A stretch of 64,000 nucleotides of DNA, from NCBI GenBank assembly GCA_024236375.1, contig JACKKP010000003.1, positions 62,001 through 126,000 of the forward strand, in the 5' to 3' direction. Both the position numbers and the translations under genes were made by a program. Of this stretch, positions 1 to 8,307 are shown in pieces. The notes under the pieces are model-generated. The model saw nothing but the letters and a program-made list of their open reading frames with translations, did no database searches and was not told where the DNA came from. The DNA is from Rickettsiaceae bacterium. Lineage in GTDB: Bacteria; Pseudomonadota; Alphaproteobacteria; Rickettsiales; Rickettsiaceae. The stretch's first letter is position 1. The number at the start of each line of letters is the position of its first letter.

Positions 1-801
1 GGGATAACGAGGCACCAAAATTGGATAGTAATTTAGCTTGTTTTTTAGATTACTGATTACTTTAAGGATAATATTTTCGTCAAATAGATGAGTACTTGCG
101 AACACTAAAACTGGTTTATTTCCTATTTGATTTCTTAGTATTAATAACTTATCCAAATCCGCTGCAAGCTGTCCATTAATAAATTTGAGATTATCAAGTT
201 TAATGGCTTTATGATATCCTAAATTCTGAAATTTTTGTAAATCATTATCACTTTGGGTAATAATAATTTCAAATTTACTTATAATCTCATTAAACAAAAA
301 TTGTGCTTTTTTCCATAATTTATAAGAAATATCTGATAGCTTACCATTCACTAGGAGAAGTTTAGTTTTTTTGGAAGTAATGTTTATAAGACAAGGCCAT
401 AATTCTGATTCTATAAAAATTCCTACACAAGGCTGCCAATAATTTATAAACCTCTTTACTGCTAAGAAATTATCTGCAGGAACGAATTGATGAATAAGAT
501 TAGGATGTGGATTCTGCTTTAATATCTTACTTGAAGAAATGGTTGTTGTAGTAATTAAAAAATGATGACATGGGTATTTTATACTTAATAATTTGACTAA
601 ATTCACCGCCACCATAGACTCTCCTACACTTGCAGCATGTAGCCAGACTAATTTCCCTTCAGGCCTCATATCATAACCAAATCCAAATCGTTGCATTATA
701 GACTGGTGGCTTTCTTTGCCTAAAAATAACCTAGCTACAAGCACTATGCAATATATAGGTATCAGCAATATTGTGATTATATTGTAAATTTGAAATAACA
801 T
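1..801 (-). CDS. waaA: 3-deoxy-D-manno-octulosonic acid (Kdo) transferase, partial
   Basis: Transfers Kdo from CMP-Kdo onto lipid A precursor at the inner membrane during LPS core assembly. The reading frame is open from an ATG at 801 to the window edge, giving 267 residues of a family usually about 420 long, so the C-terminal half lies outside. The N-terminus is a membrane anchor followed by WLHAASVGES, a typical GT30 N-lobe motif in which the Glu after Gly is the expected catalytic base. FVPADN and ESELWP, both usual in WaaA, follow. It lies about 140 bp downstream of aspC on the same strand and may be co-transcribed. Its presence means the organism makes LPS. The family call is firm; whether the missing half is intact cannot be seen. 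Confidence 0.93.
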   Translation of the reverse strand, partial: MLFQIYNIITILLIPIYCIVLVARLFLGKESHQSIMQRFGFGYDMRPEGKLVWLHAASVGESMVAVNLVKLLSIKYPCHHFLITTTTISSSKILKQNPHPNLIHQFVPADNFLAVKRFINYWQPCVGIFIESELWPCLINITSKKTKLLLVNGKLSDISYKLWKKAQFLFNEIISKFEIIITQSDNDLQKFQNLGYHKAIKLDNLKFINGQLAADLDKLLILRNQIGNKPVLVFASTHLFDENIILKVISNLKNKLNYYPILVPRYP

Positions 802-938
802 AATCTATTATCTCCTTTATGATAATTTTATAAATTTGTAGCAGTTTTGTTAATATATCAGGTTATCAAGCAAAGAAAATTTATCTATTTGCTACGTTTA
901 TAACTTTTTAACATATCTATTATTAGATAGGATTCTAT

Positions 939-2144
939 TTATTGCAATTTATTAATAGCAATTTTCATTCTATCACATGCTTCTTTTAGTAATTCTTTTG
1001 ATGTCGCATATGAAATCCTGAAATATTCATCCATACCAAACGCAATACCGGGTACTACAGCAACATTTGCTTGTTCTAATAAATAAGTAGCAAGGTCTGT
1101 ACTTGATTGAATGACACTGCCCTGCGGTGTTTTTTTACCAAATAAACCTGAACATTTAGGAAATAAGTAAAAAGCACCTTGAGGTTTAAAACATTTAATA
1201 TGATCTATTTCATTGAGTAATGATATAGTCAGATCACGTTTTTGTTTAAAATTGTGTGCATTAGTCTTTATATAATCTTGTGGACCATTGAGCGCTTCCA
1301 ATGCTGCTATCTGGCTTACAGAAGATGGATTAGAAGTGCTTTGTGATTGAATCATCGTCATGGCTTTAATTATTTTTATATCGCCTACACCATAACCAAT
1401 TCGCCAGCCTGTCATTGAATATGCTTTCGACACACCATTAATGGTGAATATTCTGTTTTTTAGCTCTGCCGTTACTAAAGAAGCAATCGTAACAAATTGT
1501 TGATCATCAAACATAATATGTTCATAGATGTCATCACTCATTATATGCAAATTTGGATATTTCTTAAGTAAATCTACAAAAGGCATCATATCGTCTTTAG
1601 ATAAGATTGCACCTGAAGGATTACTTGGATAATTTAAAATCAGCCATTTTGTCTTATCAGTAATTACTTGCTCTATTTTATGGATATCAGGTTTAAATCC
1701 ATCTTCCATATTTGTTTCAACTATCACTGGCTTACCACCAGCAATTAATACTATGTCCGGATATGAGACCCAATAAGGCGTAGGAATGATTACTTCATCA
1801 TTTTCATTCAGCGTTGCCATGAATAAATTATATATTACTTGTTTACCGCCTGTACTGACTATTACTTCTTGTGGAGTAACAATCAAATTATTTTCTCTTT
1901 TAAATTTTTTACAAATAGCTTCTCTAAGTTCTATAGTACCTTCTACTAAAGTATATTTAGTAGCACCCCGATTAATACCTTCTATCGCTGCTTGCTTTAT
2001 ATTGTCAGGCGTGTCAAAGTCCGGTTCTCCTGCGCCCAAAGAAATGACATTAATACCTCGATCTTTTAACTCTTTTGCTTTTGCAGTGACTGCAAGTGTT
2101 GGTGATGGTTTAATAAGGCCTAGCCTGTTTGATAATAATGACAT
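939..2144 (-). CDS. aspC: Aspartate aminotransferase (class I/II, PLP-dependent)
   Basis: Interconverts aspartate/2-oxoglutarate and oxaloacetate/glutamate in the cytoplasm. The 401-residue length fits the Ib subgroup common in alphaproteobacteria (called aatA or aspC). Visible family features are GAGEPDFDTP near residue 38, NYPSNPSG near 171 (PLP-binding Asn), SDDIYEH near 203, and the Schiff-base lysine K240 in NGVSKAYSMTGWRIGY. A C-terminal FRISYA supplies the substrate carboxylate-binding Arg. The start is an ATG at 2144. Divergent from the TPR/methyltransferase gene; waaA follows on the same strand. Confidence 0.95.
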   Translation of the reverse strand: MSLLSNRLGLIKPSPTLAVTAKAKELKDRGINVISLGAGEPDFDTPDNIKQAAIEGINRGATKYTLVEGTIELREAICKKFKRENNLIVTPQEVIVSTGGKQVIYNLFMATLNENDEVIIPTPYWVSYPDIVLIAGGKPVIVETNMEDGFKPDIHKIEQVITDKTKWLILNYPSNPSGAILSKDDMMPFVDLLKKYPNLHIMSDDIYEHIMFDDQQFVTIASLVTAELKNRIFTINGVSKAYSMTGWRIGYGVGDIKIIKAMTMIQSQSTSNPSSVSQIAALEALNGPQDYIKTNAHNFKQKRDLTISLLNEIDHIKCFKPQGAFYLFPKCSGLFGKKTPQGSVIQSSTDLATYLLEQANVAVVPGIAFGMDEYFRISYATSKELLKEACDRMKIAINKLQ

Positions 2145-2238
2145 AAATTATTTAAATGATATATTATTTAATAAATGGTTTGATATTAAATAATTTATAT
2201 GAAAATATTCCATAATCAATAAATTTAAATGTTATTAA

Positions 2239-3234
2239 ATGGATAATATAAGGAATAATATTAGAAATTTGATTATTACTATTCAGAATAAAATATCGGC
2301 TATTTTTTGTTATCTTAAAATGCCTTGGAGCAATTTATATTCTCATTTTCCAAAATTATTATCTAAATTACAAAATATAGCAGATAGCAACTTAAAACTA
2401 GGCCTATTCCATCTAGAGGAAGGAAACATTAATGATGCAATTTTGCGTTTCAAACTAGTCAATAAATATCTGTCCACAGGTAACAAGACGGCAAGTTATT
2501 GGCTCGGATGGTGTTATATTATAAAACAAAAATTTCATAAAGCAGAAGAGTGTTTTCATAAAAATGGGGAGCATCCAGAACTTGTAAGTTTAACCTCAAA
2601 TATCAAAAATATACCATATATTTCAGATAGTATATATACTATAAGGCGCAATATTCAGCCAATAGATTTTATTGATAAATTTAGCAGTGAACAATATAAT
2701 TTAGCACAAATTATGGTCAAAAATTTTGTTAAATTAGCAAAATTACCAAATGATTATCAGATCCTTGAATTAGAAAGTGGACCTGGTTGGCTGAGCCAAG
2801 AACTCAAATTACGTCTACAAGGCAACTTTCATTTCACCTCTACAGAAAGCTGTACTAAATTAATTGAAATGCAACAATATTTATATCCAGATAAAAAATG
2901 GCCTGATTTAATGGTATGTAGCCCTGTTGAGGAGTATATTTTAACAGAAAATAAGAGATACAACGCTATATTTAGTCTAGACGGATTTGCTCATAATTCA
3001 AACTTAGAAGAGTTTTTTGCGTCTATCTATGATTTAATCACAGATTATGGTTATTTTGCATTTGCTATTCGAGTGTCTGAAAACACACATTTATCTAAAA
3101 AATTATTGGAATATAGTTATAAGGAAGCTGAAATAAAAACTATTTTATATGCAAATGAATTTACAATTTTATATAATGAACAATTTATATTAGAAAATAA
3201 AAATACGTATAGTATATTTATTTGCTATAAATAG
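2239..3234 (+). CDS. TPR-like protein with C-terminal methyltransferase-like fold
   Basis: A 331-residue protein with two apparent parts. Residues about 50-115 look like two degenerate TPR helices (LKLGLFHLEEGNINDAILRF, then SYWLGWCYIIKQKFHKAEECF). Residues about 155-331 resemble a Rossmann-type SAM methyltransferase, with a motif-I-like stretch at 175-186 (ILELESGPGWLS) in place of the usual LDxGxGxG. Similar TPR/methyltransferase proteins are annotated in Rickettsiales, but no substrate is known. It stands 32 bp upstream of mlaA, so an envelope role is possible only by position. The altered motif I leaves open whether it still methylates anything. Confidence 0.6.
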   Translation: MDNIRNNIRNLIITIQNKISAIFCYLKMPWSNLYSHFPKLLSKLQNIADSNLKLGLFHLEEGNINDAILRFKLVNKYLSTGNKTASYWLGWCYIIKQKFHKAEECFHKNGEHPELVSLTSNIKNIPYISDSIYTIRRNIQPIDFIDKFSSEQYNLAQIMVKNFVKLAKLPNDYQILELESGPGWLSQELKLRLQGNFHFTSTESCTKLIEMQQYLYPDKKWPDLMVCSPVEEYILTENKRYNAIFSLDGFAHNSNLEEFFASIYDLITDYGYFAFAIRVSENTHLSKKLLEYSYKEAEIKTILYANEFTILYNEQFILENKNTYSIFICYK

Positions 3235-3266
3235 TTATTTTTAGCATTATTTAATTAGGTATATCA

Positions 3267-4019
3267 ATGTTTAAACTACTCAAAATTATTTCCATCTTAA
3301 TATTAGGAATTAATACAATTTACGCCTCAGATGATTTGCAAGACAGTGATGAGGAATATAGTTATGCAGAACTTAGCAATAAATGTGCTGTATATGATCC
3401 TTATCAAAATTTAAACAGAAAAATCTTTAAATTTAATAATATGCTAGATCAAATCATTATTACCCCACTCGGTAAAACTTACGGAGTGGTTACTAATGAT
3501 TATATTAGAGGAAGATTTCATAATTTCTTTTTAAATATTCATGAACCTATAACTTCTATCAATTATGCAGCACAAAAAGATACAAAAAAGTTTCTTACAT
3601 CATTTTGGAGATTTACTTTAAATTCAACGTTAGGAGTATTAGGAATATTTGATATTGCAGCCAAATTTGGTTTAAAAGCAGAGCCAAAAACATTTAGTAG
3701 CACATTAGCATATTATGGTTTAGCTAGTGGGCCATATATAGTAATACCATTGTTCGGTGGTTATAATGTCAGAGATATAATTGATTTAGTGAGCTTTGAG
3801 TTTATATTAAATCCTTTTATTTATACTGATAATAAAATAAGAATCACAGAAAATGTTATCCGAACAAGCCATTACAGACATCGCGCTTTCCCATTTACGG
3901 ATCACTTATATAAAAATTCTTTAGATCCATATATCGCACTAAGAGATGCAGCTGTAAATTCACGCGAATCGAAAATGCATTATCCAGAAGGTTATATATG
4001 CCCTCATCCAAATAAATAA
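3267..4019 (+). CDS. mlaA: MlaA/VacJ family outer-membrane lipid-asymmetry protein
   Basis: MlaA removes mislocalised phospholipid from the outer leaflet of the outer membrane and passes it to MlaC. The 250-residue protein has a signal peptide (hydrophobic residues 4-20, ending IYAS) and the family core YDPYQNLNRKIFKFNN at about 44-59. Further core segments, DIAAKFGLKAEP and GPYIVIPLFGG, are also present. Unlike the E. coli protein there is no clear lipobox Cys at the cleavage site, so it may be anchored by its own membrane-inserted helices. mlaC follows after 59 bp in the same direction, matching functional pairing. Confidence 0.9.
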   Translation: MFKLLKIISILILGINTIYASDDLQDSDEEYSYAELSNKCAVYDPYQNLNRKIFKFNNMLDQIIITPLGKTYGVVTNDYIRGRFHNFFLNIHEPITSINYAAQKDTKKFLTSFWRFTLNSTLGVLGIFDIAAKFGLKAEPKTFSSTLAYYGLASGPYIVIPLFGGYNVRDIIDLVSFEFILNPFIYTDNKIRITENVIRTSHYRHRAFPFTDHLYKNSLDPYIALRDAAVNSRESKMHYPEGYICPHPNK

Positions 4020-4078
4020 CTAGACTTAAATTTCGACTGGTTTATAATTTAGGTACATTAATCAATTATAAAGTATAT

Positions 4079-4687
4079 ATGTTAAGAAGTTTTATATTAT
4101 CATTAACTCTTGTAATAGCATTCAGTGTATCTGCTTTTGCAAATAATTCTCCTGATGATCAAATAGCATTAAGATCTTATGTAGAAAACTTAATGACAGA
4201 AAGTCATGAATTATTACACAACAAAAGTTTAAGCGAAGAGCAAATGAAACAACAAGTTTCAACATTATTGCGTGCTAATTTACATTTAAATTGGATGGCT
4301 AAACAAAGTTTAGGTAGAAATATTAAATCAGTGTCCAAAGAGCAACTCAAAAATTTCACAAAAGTTTATGCTGAATTTGTGATACATTCTTATTCAAATT
4401 TAGTTAAAAGCTACAAAGGTGAAAAAGGTAGATTAATACGTATACACAGAATTAGTAATAATTTATTCATGGTTGATACTGAAATATTATCTCCAAATGA
4501 TGGTACTCATACTGAAGTAAAATATTTAGTGCATGAATTGACTAATAAAGGTAATATTCGTTTCTTAGTTGGAGATATTATTACTGAAGGAGTAAGCTTA
4601 CTGGATTCACAAAGATCAGAATTTAACCAAATTCTATCAAATAAGGGTATTGAAGGATTAATTAACGATATTCAACAGAAACAGTAG
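4079..4687 (+). CDS. mlaC: MlaC/Ttg2D periplasmic phospholipid-binding protein
   Basis: Periplasmic carrier that shuttles phospholipid between MlaA and the inner-membrane MlaFEDB ABC complex. The 202-residue product has a signal peptide (residues 1-21, cleavage after SAFA). The Ttg2/MlaC domain follows, with LRANLHLNWMAKQSLG near residue 67 and ISNNLFMVDTEI near 123. Directly downstream of mlaA. A hairpin sits 20 bp after the stop. The inner-membrane parts MlaD, E and F are not in this window. Confidence 0.9.
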   Translation: MLRSFILSLTLVIAFSVSAFANNSPDDQIALRSYVENLMTESHELLHNKSLSEEQMKQQVSTLLRANLHLNWMAKQSLGRNIKSVSKEQLKNFTKVYAEFVIHSYSNLVKSYKGEKGRLIRIHRISNNLFMVDTEILSPNDGTHTEVKYLVHELTNKGNIRFLVGDIITEGVSLLDSQRSEFNQILSNKGIEGLINDIQQKQ

Positions 4688-4706
4688 ACTCTATATAATA
4701 CTTATT

Positions 4707-4737
4707 ATGCCAGCGCAGGTTATTTTTTCGCTGGCAT
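4707..4737 (+). terminator. Candidate terminator hairpin after mlaC
   Basis: A perfect 9-bp stem, ATGCCAGCG paired with CGCTGGCAT, around a 13-nt T-rich loop, 20 bp after the mlaC stop. The following sequence is T-rich but has no unbroken run of T. It may terminate the mlaAC transcript before the promoter at 4838. Confidence 0.55.
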
Positions 4738-4837
4738 TCTGACATTCTTTGATATATTTTTAGCTTGTACATTGTTGTTCAGCTCAGTATATAATTCACT
4801 TGTACCATATACAATCTATCTATACCTAAAAATTCAA

Positions 4838-4866
4838 TTGTACTTTATAAACAAGTTATTTATAAT
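4838..4866 (+). promoter_or_regulatory. Sigma-70-type promoter for the ABC importer operon
   Basis: A TTGTAC -35 box (4838-4843), an exact 17-bp spacer and a consensus TATAAT -10 box (4861-4866). Transcription would start near 4873, about 30 bp before the ATG at 4905. It follows the mlaC hairpin, consistent with a separate transcription unit. Predicted from sequence only. Confidence 0.65.
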
Positions 4867-4904
4867 TTCGCAATATTAAAACTTCTAAGAAAATTTGAAA
4901 AACT

Positions 4905-5816
4905 ATGAGATTATTTTTTTTAATCACAGTGTGTATAGTGATTATCACTACCATTTTATATAATATTAAGAGGCAAGAGCTAAAGATTCCTCTAGTAGCT
5001 ATTGCAAATTACGGTCCTCATTCTACTTTAAATGATACTATTGAAGGAATCAAAGAAGGTATGAACCAATTAGGATATATAGAAAATCAAACAATCCGAT
5101 ATAAAATTTTCGATGCTAATTTTGAAATATCCGCAATTTCACAAATAGTAACCCACTTGAAATCATATAACCCTCAAATTTTTGTTGCCATTTCAACACC
5201 AGTATCTCAAATTGCCGCCAATCATATTCAAGATATATCACTGATATGTGTTAATGTCACTGATCCAGTAGCTATTGAATCAGCAGTAGATTCAGACAAT
5301 ATATTTATCGTATCTGATAGGCCCGATTTAGAATCTATGTTAATAGCTATCAAAAAATCTATGCCTAATTTATCTAGAGTAGGTGTAATGTTTTCTACTG
5401 GAGAAGCAAATGATGTTTCTTCTCTCAATGCTTTTGAAGAAATAGCTTTAAAACTGGGTTTTGAAGTAATTGCAATACCACTTGAACATAGCAGAGATGC
5501 CAAAATGCGAGTTAGTTTACTCAAGAACAAAGCTGATCTTATTTATTTAGGTTCAAGCGGAGCAGTACAATCATCTTTGCCAGTAATTGCTGAGTTTGCA
5601 AAAACAGAGAATATTCCTATAATTAGTTTTGATAATAATACTAATGTAGATAATAAATTAATAGCTGATTTTCCTGAAGCATCTTACCATAAGATAGGTA
5701 TTAATACTGCAAAAATGATAGATAGGCTACTTAGGAAAGATTCACAAATAAAAAAAATTATTTATCCTAACGATGATGATTTAGCAGAAAAAGAAATTCG
5801 AACAACTATCAAATAA
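4905..5816 (+). CDS. ABC transporter substrate-binding protein (ABC_sub_bind/TrpX-like)
   Basis: A 303-residue binding protein of the ABC_sub_bind family (the TrpX/uncharacterised amino-acid importer group). Residues 1-18 form an uncleaved-looking hydrophobic anchor with no lipobox. The two-lobe fold is suggested by VAIANYGPHSTLNDTIEGIKEG near 26, FVAISTPVSQIAA near 92, ICVNVTDPVA near 113 and VGVMFSTGEANDV near 158. The gene abuts the ATPase with no gap and belongs to a three-gene importer. Substrate is unknown: relatives bind aromatic amino acids, but that is not shown here. Because the permease is split by an IS, this protein may now have no functional partner. Confidence 0.82.
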   Translation: MRLFFLITVCIVIITTILYNIKRQELKIPLVAIANYGPHSTLNDTIEGIKEGMNQLGYIENQTIRYKIFDANFEISAISQIVTHLKSYNPQIFVAISTPVSQIAANHIQDISLICVNVTDPVAIESAVDSDNIFIVSDRPDLESMLIAIKKSMPNLSRVGVMFSTGEANDVSSLNAFEEIALKLGFEVIAIPLEHSRDAKMRVSLLKNKADLIYLGSSGAVQSSLPVIAEFAKTENIPIISFDNNTNVDNKLIADFPEASYHKIGINTAKMIDRLLRKDSQIKKIIYPNDDDLAEKEIRTTIK

Positions 5817-6569
5817 ATGTTAGAATTAAAGAATTTATCTAAATCATTTTCAGCACACACAAGGCTAGCTCTGAATAATATTAATTTAACAGTAGATCAA
5901 GGTGATTACTGCGTGATTATTGGTAATAATGGTTCTGGTAAATCAACTTTGCTGAAATTAATTTCTGGGGAACATACAATTACTTCTGGAGAAATATTCC
6001 TAAATCAACAAAATATCTCTTGTCTTCCAATACATTTAAGAGCTCCTTACATAGCTTCCGTATCCCAGGATATCAATAGTGGTACAATTGGCGATCTTAC
6101 AGTAACAGAAAATATTAATCTAGGTACCATTAGAGCTAAACCAGCCTCTTATAAATTTTGCAAGAAGCTGCCTAATGAAATCAATGCAAGTATAAAACAT
6201 TTAGGTTTTACTGAATTAAATATTGTTGATAAAAAAATGTCTGATTTATCAGGGGGGCAACGACAAGTTATTGCCTGTTTGATGGCCACTAATCCCATAC
6301 CTGATTTATTATTATTAGATGAACATACTAGTGCGCTTGATGCGAAAACTAGGGCTAAAATTATGTTTTCTACAAACCAATTAATACGCGACAAAAGAAT
6401 TACCACGTTGATGGTAACCCATAATATTCATGATGCAGTAACATATGGTAACCGATTGCTAGTAATGAGTTATGGTCAAATAATTTATGATTTTAGAGGC
6501 TCTGCAAAAGCTCATTTAACAGAACAGCAAATTTTAAATATATTAAATGATGCAGATGAAAATATATGA
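5817..6569 (+). CDS. ABC transporter ATP-binding protein
   Basis: ATPase subunit (250 aa) of the importer encoded with the binding protein and permease. It shows Walker A GNNGSGKST (about residues 37-45), the signature LSGGQRQ (about 144-150), Walker B LLLLDEHTSALD (about 164-175) and the H-loop His in MVTHNIHD. The ATG immediately follows the upstream stop and the gene overlaps the permease start by 4 bp (ATGA), so the three genes were translationally coupled. All catalytic motifs are intact even though the next gene is interrupted. Confidence 0.92.
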   Translation: MLELKNLSKSFSAHTRLALNNINLTVDQGDYCVIIGNNGSGKSTLLKLISGEHTITSGEIFLNQQNISCLPIHLRAPYIASVSQDINSGTIGDLTVTENINLGTIRAKPASYKFCKKLPNEINASIKHLGFTELNIVDKKMSDLSGGQRQVIACLMATNPIPDLLLLDEHTSALDAKTRAKIMFSTNQLIRDKRITTLMVTHNIHDAVTYGNRLLVMSYGQIIYDFRGSAKAHLTEQQILNILNDADENI

Positions 6570-6860
6570 TTGATATTTTGACAAAAGTGTTCATCAATTC
6601 GCTTGAGCAAGGTCTAATATTAGCTATTTTGACATTAGGTATGTCTATCCCATTTAGATTACTAAACTTTCCTGATTTAACTGCCGAAGGTTCTTATTCA
6701 CTTGGTGGATGTCTGTATGCTTCTTTGATTTTTTTAGGTATTAATATGTTCCCAGCTTTATTATTAGCACTATTTGCTTCTGGTTTAGCTGGAATTTGCA
6801 CGAGTTTTATCCACAACAAATACAAAATTAATAGTTTGCTTGCTGGAATTATAATTAGTA

Positions 6861-6868
6861 CGATGATT
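6861..6868. repeat. Left 8-bp target-site duplication of the IS1-family element
   Basis: CGATGATT directly precedes the left inverted repeat; the identical octamer follows the right inverted repeat at 7659-7666. An 8- or 9-bp duplication is usual for IS1. The perfect match indicates little time since insertion. Confidence 0.95.
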
Positions 6869-6932
6869 GGCATTGCTAAATAAATATAGACAGGTATAAG
6901 GAAGGATGGTATTGTGATGTTTTTGCGAGGTA

Positions 6933-7349
6933 GTGAAGATGATATTATGCAAGCATTGCGGTAGTGATAAATCAGTAAAAAATGGTGAAGTTAAGGGTAA
7001 ACAACGCTTTTTGTGCAAGTGCTGCGGAAAAACGTTTCGAGAGGGTGATAAACGAATTAAATATACAATTCAGCAACATATCAGAGTGGTAAAACTTTAT
7101 ACTGAAGGTGTTGGTTTGCGTTCTATAGAGAGATTAGAGAACATACCATCCTCTCTGCTTGTGCACTGGATTAGGGGTTTTGGCAAGGCGTTAAAAGAAA
7201 AGCTTTGCACCACTGAAGTTCCAAGTGATGCAAAAGAGATAGCTATCCTGGAGCTAGATGAGCTATATACTTATTATCAAAAAAAAGTCAAAGAGCCTAC
7301 GTTTGGATTGCTGTGGACAGAAACAGGAATCAAATTATTGATATTGTAG
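6933..7349 (+). CDS. IS1-family InsA-like protein (zinc ribbon plus HTH, start of transposase)
   Basis: 138 residues. The N-terminus has a four-Cys zinc ribbon (CKHCGSDKSVKNG, then CKCCGKTF), followed by a helix-turn-helix region typical of IS1 InsA. Near the end, LELDELYTYY carries what should be the first catalytic Asp of the DDE domain, normally reached in the InsAB' fusion. The start shown is GTG; an in-frame ATG two codons later (6939) is an alternative. After the A8 run at 7279-7286 this frame continues about 20 codons out of phase with the catalytic part and stops. Binding to the IS ends and repression of the fused transposase are the known roles of InsA. Confidence 0.85.
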   Translation: MKMILCKHCGSDKSVKNGEVKGKQRFLCKCCGKTFREGDKRIKYTIQQHIRVVKLYTEGVGLRSIERLENIPSSLLVHWIRGFGKALKEKLCTTEVPSDAKEIAILELDELYTYYQKKVKEPTFGLLWTETGIKLLIL

Positions 7350-7651
7350 TAAGTAAGATTCATAGCAAGCTTGTCTATGTCAGGATGGCTCAACGTTTGG
7401 AGCGCAAGGGTTACAAGGTTGAGATTATGTGTACTGATGGTTATTCAGGTTATGGTTATTATAAGTTGGCTAAGCAGCATGTTGTTACAAAAGCTGAAAC
7501 ATCACTTGTTGAATCAAAAAATTCGTTAATTAGACATTATCTTGCTCGATTTCACAGAAATACCAAGCGTTATAGCAAATCTTTTGACATGATCCTAACC
7601 TCTATCCTGATTCTCTTTTATAAAACCTTATTGCTCTCTATACTTATTTAA
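7313..7651 (+). CDS. IS1-family transposase catalytic part (InsB-like, -1 frame)
   Basis: The first ATG in this frame is at 7313, but the frame is open back to the A8 run. A -1 slip on A AAA AAA would therefore fuse InsA through SQRAYVWIAVDRN into this part. It contains MCTDGYSGYG (second catalytic Asp) and VESKNSLIRHYLARFHRN (catalytic Glu region), matching the IS1 DDE core. The stop codon lies inside the right inverted repeat. The standalone ORF would lack the first Asp, so activity depends on the frameshift. Confidence 0.85.
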   Translation: MDRNRNQIIDIVVSKIHSKLVYVRMAQRLERKGYKVEIMCTDGYSGYGYYKLAKQHVVTKAETSLVESKNSLIRHYLARFHRNTKRYSKSFDMILTSILILFYKTLLLSILI

Positions 7652-7658
7652 CAATGCC

Positions 7659-7666
7659 CGATGATT
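7659..7666. repeat. Right 8-bp target-site duplication of the IS1-family element
   Basis: CGATGATT, identical to 6861-6868. The permease reading frame resumes at 7667 immediately after it. Confidence 0.95.
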
Positions 7667-8307
7667 TACAGCATTAATTTACGTATCATGGGCAAACCTA
7701 ATATAACGCTGAAATTATCAGATAATATCTCTTATTTTTTATCTCTTATTTCTTATAGTAATATTATATTAATTGGATCCATTAATGTATTATTGATCAT
7801 AGGGTTATTATCATTTTTATATACCGAAAAAGGACTGCGTTTTAGAGCAGTAGGTTTAAACAGAAATTTTGCTAGTAAACAAGGTATTAACATAAATTAT
7901 TATAATTATTTAGGATTATTTTTAGGTAATATTTTAGCTGGCTTAGCAGGTATTTTATTTGTTCATACTAACTATTATGCAGATGCTGGAATGAGCTTTG
8001 GCATTATAATACAAGGATTAGCAGCAATGATGATTGGAGAAAAAATTCTCGGCAGTAACTCTTTGGTAAAAATTGTTACTGCGCCTCTAATTGGAGCATT
8101 ACTATATCAACAAATTCAAAGTGTGGCTTTATTAATTGGATTTGCACCTTCTGACCTTAAATTAGTAACAGGATTGATATTATTAATTACTATTGCTTTA
8201 GGTTAAATATCTACTAACTAAATTAATTCAATATAGATAGGCATCTACGTCATTATACTACACTCTACATAAGCTTATTTGAATATCTTTCTTTGCTGTG
8301 GGGCATA

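Larger units (their letters stand above)
6869..7658 (+). mobile_element. IS1-family insertion sequence, 790 bp, apparently complete
   Basis: The ends are imperfect inverted repeats of 33 bp (6869-6901 and 7626-7658; 28 of 33 positions match), both beginning GGCATTG. They are flanked by a perfect 8-bp direct repeat. Inside are two overlapping frames: an InsA-like zinc-ribbon/HTH protein and, in the -1 frame, the DDE catalytic part. A run of eight A at 7279-7286 lies in the overlap and could allow the -1 frameshift known from IS1. Size, ends, target duplication and ORF arrangement all fit IS1. The element interrupts an ABC permease gene. It looks structurally able to move. Confidence 0.93.
6566..8206 (+). 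pseudogene. ABC importer permease split by an IS1-family insertion
   Basis: Membrane subunit of the BPD_transp_2 type belonging to the upstream binding protein and ATPase. The first part (6566-6868, 101 codons) ends in ISTMI and the second (7667-8206, 179 codons plus stop) resumes with YSINLRIMG. Removing the IS plus one copy of the 8-bp target duplication joins them in one frame as a complete 280-residue permease. There are no other stops or frameshifts, which points to a recent insertion. As it stands, the first part runs into the IS and stops after GIAK (stop at 6881-6883). An ATG at 7661 could start the second part by itself. Transport is probably lost unless the IS excises precisely or the halves assemble. 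Confidence 0.93.

Noticed and set aside
2143..2198. 13-bp inverted repeat ATAAATTATTTAA around the aspC start
   Set aside because: Composition is almost pure A/T, so the match is expected by chance; no further support.
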